DNA of 64,000 nucleotides from Symsagittifera roscoffensis (taxonomy: Eukaryota; Xenacoelomorpha; Acoela; Convolutidae): positions 4,064,420 to 4,128,419 of the forward strand of contig NC_087065.1 in NCBI RefSeq assembly GCF_963678635.1, written 5' to 3'. Within the stretch, counting starts at the first letter, position 1. Every line of letters begins with the position of its first letter. The notes under the pieces were generated by a model that was not told the origin of the DNA, searched no databases, and saw only the letters and a list, made by a program, of their open reading frames with translations. The position numbers were made by a program, and so were the translations under genes. This document shows, in pieces, positions 10,691-22,772 of this stretch.

Positions 10691-11772
10691 GCCACAGATT
10701 TCAATTGTCAGTCAGCTGCCAGATTATAAATCAGTGCGGTGGCAGGCTTGAAAAGACTGTTTGATGTTCGTGTTTTCAGCCCTCTCTGTAAGACTAACAA
10801 TGGACCAATCCAACAAACCTACCAACGCCATGAATCTGAGAAAAAAAGCACATAACAAATCTAGTGTTCTTGAAGTTGAAGGAGCTCCAATTTGTCCAGT
10901 ACTGTTGTCGACATCTGGTAGACTGGCACAAGCAATACAATTTCTTCTTAAGCTGTTATATAGCTTGCTGGCACCAAAACTAGTCTGTCATAACCACTAC
11001 GCTACAAAACAGGATACGCAATTCTTATGATTGGAATAACTACTTGTTTCGGTTTTGTCATAGGACTTTTTTGATGGACTTTTTATACACTGTCGGTTGG
11101 TTTTAGTACAAAAAATTTTGTGAACTTCCTACTTTTAGTTGAAAGTAGCTTTCAAAGCTTTCGAAAGACAGGGAGCTGCTTTCACACAGTAACCATTCTA
11201 AAAACTCAGTGTCATATCAACATCTTTAAATCAATTTGATACATCTAGGTCTTGAGCTAGATGAAAAAAAGCTACAGGATTTTTTTTACATGGCAATGTT
11301 TTCAGATTGTTCTATTTTTACCCTTTTTACAAGTGTCTTACTTTTGTTTCACAGTTTTGCGTACCTTTTTCTATGCAGCATTTTTTCGTATTAAGATAGT
11401 CCCGCAGAAATGTAGCTTTTTACAATAGTATTCATACATAGTTTTGTTTTTGTTTGTTTTTTTGGGAGCTAAACCATCTAGTGCTGCGTTTGTAACTTTA
11501 CGCATTTTTGTTAATGAAAAAGCAAAAAAAAATTTTTTTCAATTAAGTTAACTAAGGAAAAAAATTGGTGTTTAACTTTAATTTTTTTTTTACAATTGCT
11601 CAAGACTGCGAAAGGTCTATATATTTTTTCATTTTTTTTTGTTTTTTAAAGCAAAAAGTGGCCACTTAAATCAGCTTCATCGTGGCCTGCCATTTCATTT
11701 ACTAAAAGTTGAAATAAAATTGTTGCCAGAATTTTACTTCCAACACTGCAAAACAAGCAAAAAGCAAAGTTG
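10691..11772. other. Intergenic DNA up to copy B
   Basis: No supported gene. The minus strand near 10985-11005 has a tRNA A-box-like string (TAGCGTAGTGG) but no B box, so a SINE relic is possible. The last bases before 11773 are GTTG, the target duplication of copy B. Confidence 0.4.
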
Positions 11773-12182
11773 TGAGTTATAACCGAAGTTGTTAACTCAT
11801 AGAGTAATTTCGGATAGGGTACACCGTCTGCTCGTCACGCTATCTTATTTTCGGCCGGATAGATTCGTGCAACTTCTTAGTCTAATACCGATACTAATCT
11901 TACTCTTATACTATGTAGTCTCAGGTTGTTTAACTAGTCTCTGCTAGGCTCAATAGATCTAGGGTATACTGGTTTATTGCGGCTGCTGGAGTTCTCTTGG
12001 AGAGGCAACTAATTTCTAAGTTAAATTCAAATCTCTCTGGTGCTGAAATTACAAGTAATTTCAGCACTTACAAATAAGTGGGTTGTTAGTTAGATGGATC
12101 ATGATTGGTTAATATTAAATACTTTACAGTGGTAAAATATCTAATTTATCCAATCATAAAATGTAGTTTAGATCAGGTTCCA
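11773..12182 (-). repeat. 3' LTR of copy B
   Basis: It matches the 5' LTR (30282-30691) except for three substitutions and holds the conserved hairpin at 12040-12067. It is flanked outside by GTTG. Confidence 0.95.
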
Positions 12183-13775
12183 CCCATCCGGGTTTTACAG
12201 AGTTTTTTAGAATAGTTTTTCTGCAATTCAAAGGATGGATGATGGACGTTGGTATTTGGCGAACATCATATTTCTTCTGGGTTCTCCTGTTAGAGAAGTT
12301 CCAGGATCAATCGTTGTGTCTTCTTATGACAACGACTGGGTTTTCGCAACAAACTCAAATCTGATTCCAGAATGGTTGGCTATGACAGGTTTTTCTGTTT
12401 CATGTAGAGAACTTCTTTTGTGTTCAACCTTGTCTGGGAATGGCGTGGAGATTGTGCGTGGAGGGGATGCCTGGTTACTCGGATCTGTACGTATACTTGA
12501 ACATCGAGGTGGTCATTGGTCTAGTTCAATGAAGTCTTTTTCTGCGAAGTCAAGTCGTACTCTAAATCCTTTGAGTTGTGATTGTGGGCGGCATATTGAT
12601 TGTGGTTGGCCATTCTTTTTCGAGTGTAGTGGGGTCATTTTGTCTTTGGATGTTCGTCTTTGGTGTTGTATGCTGATCTATATACTGCAATGTGTAATTT
12701 ACATTTTATAAAATTTTTATTAGTTCGGTGTTTTAATTATGATTTTGGTTAGTTGTTTTCACAAAAGCTTTTTGTTTTAGTTCGGTTATTTTGAAGAGTT
12801 ACTCACCCTTGAGTACCTCTTATTAAAAATAGAAGTGTGGTCACAAAGCGTGGATATAGCGCGGTGGGTTAGGCCGGCTATAGAGCATGCTCAGGACGTC
12901 CTCTCTGGTGGGTTAGGCCAGGAGTGGGAGTATGATTTCGTGCGGTTTCTGTGAGAGGTCCTGTTATGTGATAACTTTTTATGTTGGGTTTATTGTGGTT
13001 TTTCTTATGTTTCGTTGGTTGTGTCCTTTTTTCAAAAATCAAATTGTTTTTGGTATGGGTTTGTCTTTCGACTTTTTTGTGTTTTATTATTTCTTTCTTA
13101 GACTTTATAATAGTCTTCAAAAGAATAAATTATCCAGTTTTAAACTGGGTTAATCCGGTTTGGGTACCGTTGGTTTCCTTTTCTTAGTCATGCTGTTATT
13201 CTATGTTTTGTGGTGTTTTAGTAAGCTGCATTGGTTAGTTTTGTTTAGTATATAATTCCTTTCCAACCGGGTTAAAGGAAAGTTTGAAACGTGTTATCGT
13301 GTGTTAGAGTTGTTGAGTGTGAAAGCTTGAAACTGAAATTCATTATTTAAACAATTCTTCGTGGGCGAGCTGTGCGAGTTTGGATAGAATTCTTGTGCGA
13401 GTGAATAGAAATATCAAAAGGTTAGTACTGCCTTTTCGTTTTATCAATTTACTACATAGAATTTCAATTTTACTGCTAGTTTTTGGGAAAAATTAAGTTA
13501 CAAATTTTCATCATTATTAGATTTACTGCTTGTGGGGAAATATTTTATAAATTAATTTACTACATTGGTATGAATTTTATTTAATTTAGCTGGTGCAAAA
13601 TATTAATAGGGTTTTGAAAAATTTGAAGAAGTTTTCTTTTTTTTATTTTTCTTTTGTGTATTTTGCAGATGATCGTGGGATGAAGACTAAAAATCTAAAT
13701 AAGACATGGATAAAGAATGGTTAGTGTTTAATTTGAATTTATTAGTAAAGAATATATAGAAATTATACTTGCCTG
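12183..13775 (-). other. 3' noncoding region of copy B
   Basis: Counterpart of 5357-6944. It includes the antisense 158-codon frame at 12235-12711 (+) and a GC donor (GCAAGT) in place of the GTAAGT seen in copy A directly after the stop codon. No sense ORF is supported. Confidence 0.5.
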
Positions 13776-15580
13776 TTAGTCGTCGGGGAAAAAACCGTGG
13801 GGGAAGATGTCGTGGATTATGTCGGAAGTTGTTAGTAATTTTGCTAGTATGCGAATGATGTTTTTATTTTGAAGCAGTGGCCAAAGCAATTGAAGTGCTT
13901 TAATGGTTTTTAGTTCTTCAGTGCCAACTGCAAAATCATAAGGTGTGTTTTGGATGAGATTATATAATTTATGATTGTATTTAGTGTTGTGGATGAATTC
14001 TAATATCGGGATTTCTATAGGTTGAATAAATTCATGTGGGATAAGGAAGGGTCTGGATTCTTCTGCGTTGAAGGTCTTTGTGATGGGACAAAAAATATAC
14101 ATTTGGGTTATGGGATCATAATTGCGAAGAATACCGTGAAGTTTAGTATCTTTGATGCAATATGTGAAGTTAAGAAAAAATGGTGATGTGTATTTAGAAT
14201 TAATAAACTGAAAACGGTGGTGTGGTTGTCTTGAGTGTGCAGGTCAAAATGATATTGTATGAAGCGATAGTATGTGTATGTGTGGGTTTGTTTAGTGCGT
14301 AACATAATGTCGTGTGAGCAGTGCAAATCTCGTTCATATGGTGCAAGGAAATGAAAGGTTAGTGAAATTAATTGAAATTTTTCTTTAAAATTTTCATAAG
14401 CTTGTGTGTCGGTTAGTGCTTCAGAAATGATGTGGTCGAATTTGCGATCAAATATATTGAGTGTAAATACATATGGTGTTTTTATGAAGAATTTTTCTGT
14501 GATTTGTGGGTTAGCGAAACGATCATCATCTAAAAATTGGTCTTGGTTAGCTCGGATGATGTTGTGATCGTAATATTCTAGCGTGTATTCGTTAGCTCGG
14601 GGTGCAGTGTATGTTTTTAGTGACTTTTTATATCCTATATATGTAAATTGTCTATGTGTTAGTGGTGTGGTGAGTCGATATAGCATATTTTGATATCTTT
14701 CTATATCGATGTGAGTATTAGATAAAGGTAGGCAAAGGGGGTTAGTAAAATGATAATATGATGTCCAATGAAGTGTAGGCATTAAAACTTGTTCGTCTAC
14801 AAAACTACGTGTGTCGTTAGTGTCGTTAGGGGTGTTTAAAGTATATTGTGGAAATGAAGGTAAGGTGATTGCTAAAAAATCTTTCGTGTTAGTGTGATTT
14901 GGATGATTAATATATTCACGGGCTGTTCCTGGTTTTGTTGGAAATGGATGGTTTGGGAATTTTCTTTTGAAAGTGCGATAAGCTCTATTAGTGCTATTTG
15001 ATGATTCGGTGGATGTGGATGATGGTGCTAATGATGCGGTATAAGCTGAAGAGGGTGTAGGGGTAGGTGGGTTTGATGATTCTATTGTGGATGAAAGCTG
15101 ATTTATAGTGGGGTTTTCAAGGTGGAAGGGTTGTTGTTGTAGGGTGATAAAATTATCTAGTTCTTGGGAGATTTGGGGAGTATCTGGAGAATTGAATGAT
15201 CGGTCTGAATGAAGTGAAGAGTAGGTTGGGGTGACTTGTGAAGCATAAGAAGGTGTGGAAATGGATGGGAATGTGTTATTTGGTGGGATTGGTTGAAAAG
15301 GGGGTTTTGAAAAAACTGAGGAGTTGGTTTGAAAATTAGTGGATGGAGATGGTTCAGAGTCTGCAAATTCATCAGGGGTTTCAATATTTGGGTTATTGAG
15401 TTGTGAAATGGAGTATAAAACTGAGATATGTGAATTAGTGTCTGAATTCATGCCTGATGTTATATTACTGGTTGGAAAATCGGGTGGCGGGAAAGCAAAA
15501 AGTGGAATTATTGTAATTGGAGTGCTGAGGTTGGTTGGATGGGAATTTGAGCGGTGTAGGGATCCAAGTTGTCGGCTCAT
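13776..15580 (-). pseudogene. Large ORF of unknown function after env, copy B (one frameshift)
   Basis: Equivalent of 3549-5356. The frame is open for 490 codons from ATG at 15580, across the place where copy A is broken. A net four-base deletion near 14235, relative to A, then shifts it; the C-terminal 108 codons continue in the original frame at 13776-14102 and end with the same residues as A. Pro/Ser/Thr-rich N-terminus, well-mixed C-terminal two thirds, no signal peptide. Function unknown. The start overlaps the env stop by ATGA, as in A, suggesting coupled translation. Confidence 0.72.
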
Positions 15581-16189
15581 CGTGGGCTAAAAAAATTATT
15601 ATTTTGAGACTGAAAAGCGGTGGTATGGGGTTGTTCTATAATTTGTTCATATGTATTTTCATCTAGTGAATGGTGTGTCATTATATGTTGAATGGGACTT
15701 TGTGATATGGTTGGTCTAAAATTTGGATTATGTGTTATTGTTAAATTTCGAAAATTTCGTGGGATTAGGGATAATGGATGGTTATGTGGTAGGGGTGGTA
15801 ACTGTGGTGCTGTAGGCGTTATGTTTACATTGTTATGTTCTTCGTCATATGTGTTCTGTCTTGTTGCTATTTTTGTGTTGTATTCTTTTATTTGTGCGTC
15901 TAAAAGAATTTTGTTTATTGATGATGAAAAAATTCCAAAAAATCCTGCAAATAGTATGCGTGCTACACTTGCTTGTCTATTTACTTGTGTGTGTATAGCG
16001 CATGTATTATAGATTCCTTTTAAGAGTGAAAAAAGAAATCCTATAAAGTTAAACATTGCGTATAAAATAGTTAATTTTTCTAAGATGTAATAGGGCCATC
16101 CTAGAAAATCAAGAATTTCATTTTTAGTGTGACGAAGAAGCTAAAAATATTTATAGGTGAGATATCTTGTGGTCGGTATTTTTCACCGT
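15577..16189 (-). pseudogene. env: Env membrane anchor and cytoplasmic tail, copy B
   Basis: Open from an internal ATG at 16056 to TGA at 15577-15579 (159 codons), showing the full-length tail that copy A truncates. The hydrophobic anchor comes first, then a short basic/polar segment and a long Pro/Asn/Gln-rich cytoplasmic tail. It is separated from the ectodomain by two extra bases in a TA run near 16192-16200. Confidence 0.7.
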
Positions 16190-18198
16190 TTAGATATATA
16201 TATAGTCTTTAATGTCTTTAAAATATCCGCTATAGTCTTGTGTATAAATATCTGCAAATCCTGCGGTTTCGGCAAGTTTGCGTAAGTTTTGGTCAATTGA
16301 TTGTCTTTGTATAGTGTCCATATGTGTTAATAATTCTTGGAATTGTTGTGTTCTAATGTGATGTTGGATATCGGATTTTGAATATATTCCAATTGATTGT
16401 AGGTCAATATTTGGGTTTCGAGCAATAGCTCTGATGCTTTCGGGTGAAAATTTTTTGAGTGATTGCATTAATGTGGGATATGGGGTACGAAGGTAATATT
16501 TATCTTCATCAGGGTTCAGTTGTACTACATTGTGGCTATTTTTTGATCCACATGGGACTGCGGTATCCCAGAAATAGGTTCGTCTTGAAAGTGTGTCAAC
16601 GAAATGTACTTTATTCTTATAAAAGATAGGTATTCTTTTATAGCATCGTTTATCTTCAAAAACATATAGTGGTGATACTTTTTTGGTACAGGTATAAAAC
16701 CATAAAATGTTTCCTTCTTAGTCTAAGAAATTTGATCTATTTCCTGATAGTAAATATCCTGCGTAGGGTATTTTTAATACTGCTAGTGCAAGTGACTGTA
16801 GGATTTGTGTCCTTTCTAGTTCGCATAGTTGGTGAAGTGTTTCTAATTCAGCGAGTGACATTTCTTGAAAAATGCGGCTAATTGTGTAGTCTAATTTCAT
16901 ATCTAGGTGAATATCATAGTGGATATTACCGAAATATGTACTATTCATTAGTGATAGTTCTTGTAAACGTGTGCTTCTAGTGTCATGGGGTTTTAGATGT
17001 CCACCAGGTTGACCTTTACTTTTTTGAAAGTTTACTGGTATATATGATGTTCCTTCGTTTATAGGGTGACTTGTGGCGTATGGGTCGATTTTTACTTTTC
17101 CAGTGGTCATGTCAAATCCTTTTTCGTATTCAACTAATATTTCGGAGTATTGTGTTTTGTGAAGTGGATTTCTGTATTTACATGCAAGTTCTGTTTCTTG
17201 ATATATTTGAAAACGTGTCAATTTATTTTCTATATTGTGTATCTTTCTAAAATTAGAACTTTGTTTTCGTGATGGATTTACTTGTTCATATGGAATTGAT
17301 TATAAAAAATACTTTTCGTGAAATTTTATCATACGAGCGTGTATTTTTGCTACTTGAAATGTTGTACATGTGTCTTCGGGAACCAAACAATTGTTGCTTG
17401 TGTTCGTGTTGTAGGGTCACAATAGCCTTGATCGTTTTTACAAGGTAATCTAATTCCTTGATAGATCATTGTGTTGTCAGATAAATCGCGTGTGAATTGT
17501 ATTTTTTCGAGTTGTATTTTCCAATCGAAAAACATTATTTCTTGATATCCTTTATTTTTCGTGTCTGCTTTGCAGTTTGATGGATCATTTATACCAATAT
17601 GTGGTATCCAGTGTTTATCGTGTATGTCATAAGTTAATCTTCCGTGTGCGCCGTTGTATGGGTATTTTTCATCTATTTTTATATGTCCTTGATATCTTTC
17701 AAGTTCTGCTTGATGTACAGAATCTGAAAAAACTTGGAAGTATACTAACTTTTTGTCTGTGTTTTTATTTCTTGTGATATTTAGTCTGAGTAACTCGTTT
17801 TTACAATCTTCGGGATTGAGATGTAAAAGTCGTTCGATATTACTCTGGTAGAATGATTCGTGGTCAAGTCGGTTTTTATTTCCATTTGAAACTTGTGAAC
17901 AATGTACTTTCTTTTCAGAAAATGTTGCTGTGAATTTATATCCTGTAACTGTTGTTGCTCGGGCTTTTGAATAAAGTGTCGCTATTACATTTGTAGTTTC
18001 TATAGCTTGTGGTTCTGTTTCGCATTGTGATACCTGATTTATTGCATATATGTGTAGTGTTTTTTGTTCATTTTCTTCACAATCGTAATGTGTTACTAAT
18101 AAATCTTGGGGTCCTGTGCGGGGGGAAGGGTTTATGTTTTGATTGGAGATTACTAGAAAAAAGAGTTGGAGAAAAATTAATATTTTTAGAATATACAT
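16190..18198 (-). pseudogene. env: Env-like glycoprotein ectodomain, copy B (several breaks)
   Basis: It starts at ATG 18198 with the same signal peptide as copy A and is about 96% identical over the first 280 residues. Breaks relative to A: one base lost from a C run near 17379 (the ORF stops at 17350), a further indel between about 17220 and 17320, a Tyr-to-stop change at 16718-16720, and two extra bases near 16192-16200. Copy A is open at all of these sites. It would have been a membrane glycoprotein giving the element retrovirus-like potential; this copy cannot make it. Confidence 0.8.
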
Positions 18199-19313
18199 GT
18201 GTATGACAATCCTGAGTATGGGTTATAAAATGTGATGTAACCAATTGTCTTTTTGGTATATCTGTCGTATTTGTATATTACTTCAGTTGTTATAAATGGT
18301 GGTGGTAGTGATTGAGCTGTTATATTTGGGGGGTTTAATGGGTAGGGATGTTGAGTAATGTTGTTTAGTTTAACCGTGATTTAAAATTTTAATTGTAGAC
18401 TATTTTGTTGGAGTATTTGGATGTTATGATCACGAATGTCTTCGTGGATGTCTTGTCTATATTGTAGTCTATTTAGTGCCCAGTTGTGGAGTCGGTTACT
18501 TTCTGGGTGTTGCCCAAATAATGGTGGAGTTGCTGTGAATGTATTCCAGTCTAGTCTTAAAGGAATATTTGTTGATGATTGTTCTCGATACCTTGCGTCG
18601 AGGTTATTTGGGAAATTTAAGTTAAAAGGCGTTGGTGAAATCTGGCTGATTGATGGTGTTGATGTCAGTGATAATGTTTCTGGTAGTGATGAGGATGTTG
18701 TTGTATCCGTAGAAATATCTATTGGATCATTGATTAAATTTGGTTCACCTTGTGTGAATGAATGTGTTGTCCAATATGGTAGTCGTGATGTTTGGTTTGT
18801 AGGGTTAAAGGGATTTTCACGTATTTGTTCAGATGTTGGTGTTGAACCTAAGTAATCTGAGGGTAGGCTTGAGGTGCTACGTTGTGAAAGAAGCGTAGGG
18901 GTTTCTGGTAATATACCAATGGGGTTTTCTGGAGTATTTTGTGATGGTGATTGGGGTATGTCAAAATGAACTCGGGATGTTTGAAAAATTCTGTTTCGTC
19001 GAGGATGTATAATTTGTCTATTTATTTCGACTGTATTTTGGTTTTGACTAGGATTTCGTATTCTACTTAATTCTTGTGGTAATGTTGGGTATAAGTTATA
19101 TGTTGGTTCACTTAAAGGTGCTTGTCGTTGAACTGGTTCTAGTGGTTCTGATAAGCGAGCGTGTCGTTCTTCAAAGGTATATGGGTTATCTTTAAAAGAA
19201 ATCCGTGTAGATGTTTGGGGGTTTTGGCTAGTTGAAGATGGTGTAGGGTTATCTTGGGATGATGTCGGTGAAGACTGACTATGTGATTGTTGGTTAGCAA
19301 TTTTTGATGGTTT
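18186..19313 (-). pseudogene. Methionine-free Pro/Ser/Thr-rich ORF, copy B (one nonsense codon)
   Basis: Same frame as 3-947 with its 5' edge visible: it opens right after TAA at 19314-19316 and has no ATG. A branch-like CTAAC and an AG near 19270-19285 could be a splice acceptor. A TAA at 18381-18383, absent in copy A, cuts it about 65 codons before its natural stop at 18186-18188. Intact length would be about 375 codons. Function unknown. Confidence 0.65.
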
Positions 19314-19326
19314 TTAATTTATTCTT

Positions 19327-19515
19327 TTAGTGAAAAAATTTATGTTTATTATAGTATTCTTCTAGAAAAAGAATTAGGAGGATTGTTGCTAGGGCGAATG
19401 TGATGATTGCTTTCTTTATACATTTGCATATTGTCAAAATGAGGGATGATAGAAATGTTATAAAAATTACAAATAGTACAAAAATATCTGTTCTACTAAA
19501 AATGGTTCGTATCAT
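19327..19515 (-). CDS. Small two-helix membrane protein
   Basis: A 62-codon ORF between pol and the methionine-free ORF. It has a short basic N-terminus (MIRTIFSRTD), a hydrophobic helix (about residues 11-29), a Cys/Lys turn (CKCIKK) and a second helix (about 36-51) with a charged end. The layout resembles small viral membrane or viroporin-like proteins; that role is inference. It is intact in copy B, and the region is outside the window in copy A. Confidence 0.45.
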   Translation of the reverse strand: MIRTIFSRTDIFVLFVIFITFLSSLILTICKCIKKAIITFALATILLILFLEEYYNKHKFFH

Positions 19516-20336
19516 TTATATAAGTTTTGTGAATCGTACCTGTGGATATAGTCAATAGCTTTCGAAAGTTGGAGGTATAGTTCAAACATGGAATAGAAAA
19601 TTTAAAAAATATTGCAAAAAATGATTAAGATTATTACAAAAGATTCAAAGGTATCAAAAAGAAGTATTATTAAAAGTTTAAATATCGTTAAAAAGTTTAT
19701 GAGAATGTTAAGAATTATGTTGACTGGTCGAGAGAAGAGCATTTAAGAAATGGCTTCTCGATCGAATATTTTTTGGTGTTTGAGGCAATTTTCAAGTGTG
19801 GTCGAATTATTTATTGGTTTTTTGACAAGTGGGTTGAGTTTTGTGAAAAATTGTTGGGGGCAAATTTTATGGTGATCAGGAGGTCTTCTTTTTCTTTATT
19901 TTTATTTGTCAAATGATCTGGGGTATTTTTGAAATTTTTATACTTTAGGCTAATTAAAATGGTCGGTCTTTTACTTTAGGCTAATTTAACATATTTGTTT
20001 TGGGGGGTATTTGAGGTCTGAGTTGGGGAAATATTGTTAACCTTTGGGTTATTAGATAAGGGAGGGTTATGATATTATGGTGATATTTATTTTAGTTGTC
20101 AAGTTGGAGTGGTTTGCTTATTTTTGACCTGGAGGTCGCAAAGTTATAGTTATAGATATGCCTGGAGTTTAATATCGTTCGTCTAGCTGATTTGTGCTAG
20201 AGTTAGAGAAGGTGACGGATTGGATGAATCCTATTGGCTAATTATGAACTAGAGTTGCTGCGTGTTTGTCAGCATGTTATTTTGAAAAATGAAAAATCAA
20301 AATATATCAGAGGTGCAAAGATTATGAAATATAAAT
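19516..20336 (-). other. Noncoding stretch between pol and the env block
   Basis: About 820 bases without a usable ORF on the element strand. It may hold splice sites for the env message, but I cannot fix any. Confidence 0.4.
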
Positions 20337-21470
20337 TTAAAGCTGTTTTTGAAAATCGACTTTCTTTAATATTTTAGATTGTGGGATGAATGTTTTATAG
20401 TTTTTACGTGGTTGGTTTCTAAGTCGTGATGACTCTCTATGTTCTGATTTGTCGATTTGTTCTTGGGGTATTATTTTTTCTGTCAATTTTCTATTTTTTC
20501 TTTCTTTTTGAGGTATATTTTGATCTAGCTTTTTTGTATTGTTTTTCGTTGTAGTTGATTTTTTGTTTTGGTTTTCGAGATGAATGTCATGTTGTTCCTT
20601 TGTTTTATTTTCCGTAGGTGGGTTATTTTGAATAACTTTTAAACCTGTGAAAGAATATAACTGAGTTAGTTCGCGTAGTGCGTATTCTTTTGGGTAATAA
20701 GGTAATAGGTTGTTTCGATGTTGAATAATTTCTTTTTTGTCTGAGTCGGTGATTTTATATGTGACATCAGTGGGTTTGGCAATTATTTGGTATGGTCCTT
20801 TACGAAGGGGTTGTAATTTTTTAGAAATTCCTTTTTGAGTGTTAAAATTGGGTGTTAAAACAAATGTTCCAATTTTTAAATCGGAGGCTGGTGTAAAGCG
20901 TGAATTTATTTGTTCATTAATGTTCTGTCTTTGTAACAACTTTTTTGGTTACTTTTTGGTAAATTTCATTGTGTTTTTTATCTCTGTTTAAAATCCATTC
21001 GGTGTGTGTACCGGAGGCTAATTTAAGAATTTGTGGGTGATGAAAATGATCTTCATCGTGTATGTGTAAAGGTAGGTTATAACAAATTGAGTCTTTATTC
21101 GGTTGACAATAACTTTGTGCGTTTTTATGAGAGTTTGCTGTATACATAATTGGTTTGCGTGGCTTTTGATTAAAAACCATTTCATATGGTGACATTCCTA
21201 GAGTTGTCGTGATTTGTGAATTATATGCTAAGGGAAATAGTTTTACATCTGCTGACCATTCGGTGTATTTTGTATCATTTCCATTGATGATACATCTAAG
21301 ATATTCTTGTAGTGAACGGTTCATACCTTCGACTAAGCCGTTTGTCCAAGGTGCATGAGATGTACGTGGTTTGAGTTTGATGTTATATAAATGACATAGT
21401 GTGATGATTTCATTATTTATGAATTCCGTACCGCTGTCTGTGACTAAAATTTCTGGTAGTCCGAATTTGG
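20337..21470 (-). pseudogene. pol: Integrase catalytic core end and C-terminal GPY/F domain
   Basis: This continues integrase after a one-base loss near 21475. It includes the second catalytic Asp (VTDSG) and the Glu region (NGLVEGMNRSL) of the DDE triad, the latter just before 21320. After a second shift around 20917-20939 a 200-codon frame carries LRKGPYQI, the GPY/F motif typical of Ty3/gypsy integrases, then a long Lys/Gln/Asn-rich tail. The tail is longer than usual and could bind DNA or chromatin. Confidence 0.82.
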
Positions 21471-22772
21471 CTACCAGTGTTCATAAAGTGTTGTGTAAGC
21501 GTAATAAGCGTTACAATGTGGTACTGGGTTAAGTGCTACATAATGTGTAAATGCGTCAACAATTACCATAATGTAGGAGTTTCCTTCGGATGAGGGTGAA
21601 ATTGGTCCTTTTGTATCAAATGAAATACGGTGGTTAAAGTACAAACTTTGTCCTTTAAAATCTTGTTTTTGTGCTATTTGTTTTTGATTTGGATAAGGTT
21701 TATTTAGCTGACATACTATACAATCCTTGCATAGTACTTTTATCCAAATTGGTGCATTTGGAAAATAAAAGTTTTGTATGAAATTTGAATATGTTTTTTC
21801 TGATCCAGAGTGTCCTTTAATGTTTTGTGTATGTGAAATATTAAAAGCTATGAGAATCATACTTAAAGGGAGACAGGGAACTGTAGATTCATTTAATTGG
21901 TATTCTAGAAGATCTGTGTTTTCATTAATTGTTGTATTATTAAATTTTCGAAAATATCGGAGGAGTGTTTTATTTCCTAATATTGTTGTATCTGCCTTTA
22001 CGGGTTTAGTTTTATATTTGTGCCATGATTTTAGTTGTCTAATTATTGGGTCAAGATTTTGATATTGTTTCAAGGTTGGAATTGTAATTTTATCTGTTGG
22101 GGGGAGAAAAATGTTTTCAATTTCTAATTTAGATAATGGAATTGTCTCAAGTGGGTCATGGAGATCAAAAACTTGATTTATTGTGTATTTTAAACCGTGT
22201 GTTTGTGGTCCTGATAGATTTATTTTATCAGTTAGATTTTCTTTTTCGATTAACGGAAAAAGGTCTTTTTTATGCGGGTGTTGTTTTACTATTTTTTGTT
22301 GGGTGTTATTTTTTATCCATTGTGAATATGGAATTGGTTTAAAAATTGATGTTCCAAGTAGATCAACTTCGTAGTGGTTATTTTGGCAATCTAAATAAAG
22401 TGGGAAGTGTTGTAGGTTATTTATCTGTGATTGTTCAACGTCAGTTTTTACTGCATATTTGCATTCTAGTCGGGGTGATGTTTCGTTTTCTGCGAGGTAG
22501 AATTTTATATTTTTGGGTATTTCAACTGTAGTTTTACGTGTAAGTAATTCAGGTGGTGTATTTCGACTTAAAGTGTCTGGTAATGCAAGATTCTTTCCTG
22601 CTGTCCAAACTATATGTAAGTTTGGAAATTTCATTAGAATTAATTGAAATCTGTAAACTCGGTGATTTGGATTAGATTTTTGTGTAAAGAGAAAAATGAT
22701 TGGTTTGTGATCTGTAAATAGAACTGTTGGATGTTTTGATCCAAGTATCAGAAATTCATATTCTGTTAGTGT
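21471..22772 (-). pseudogene. pol: RNase H end, integrase zinc finger and start of catalytic core
   Basis: In the same frame as the RT segment and separated from it only by a TAA at 22773-22775. It has the end of RNase H and the connection (WTAGKNLALPDTLSR), an HHCC-type zinc region (GHSG ... CKDCIVC), and the first catalytic Asp (SFDTKGP) with the following IVDAFTHY. It stops at 21471 because of the one-base loss at the start of the next segment. It would join reverse-transcribed DNA to the host genome. Confidence 0.88.

Noticed and set aside
12981..13187. Hydrophobic antisense frame, with its counterpart at 5939-6193
   Set aside because: The open frame comes from a T/G-rich strand opposite A/C-rich noncoding DNA. 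Its length is not kept between the copies.
18436..18855. A 139-codon frame antisense to the methionine-free ORF, also seen in copy A at 278-685
   Set aside because: A shadow frame on the opposite strand of a real element ORF, with a composition mirroring that ORF's codons.
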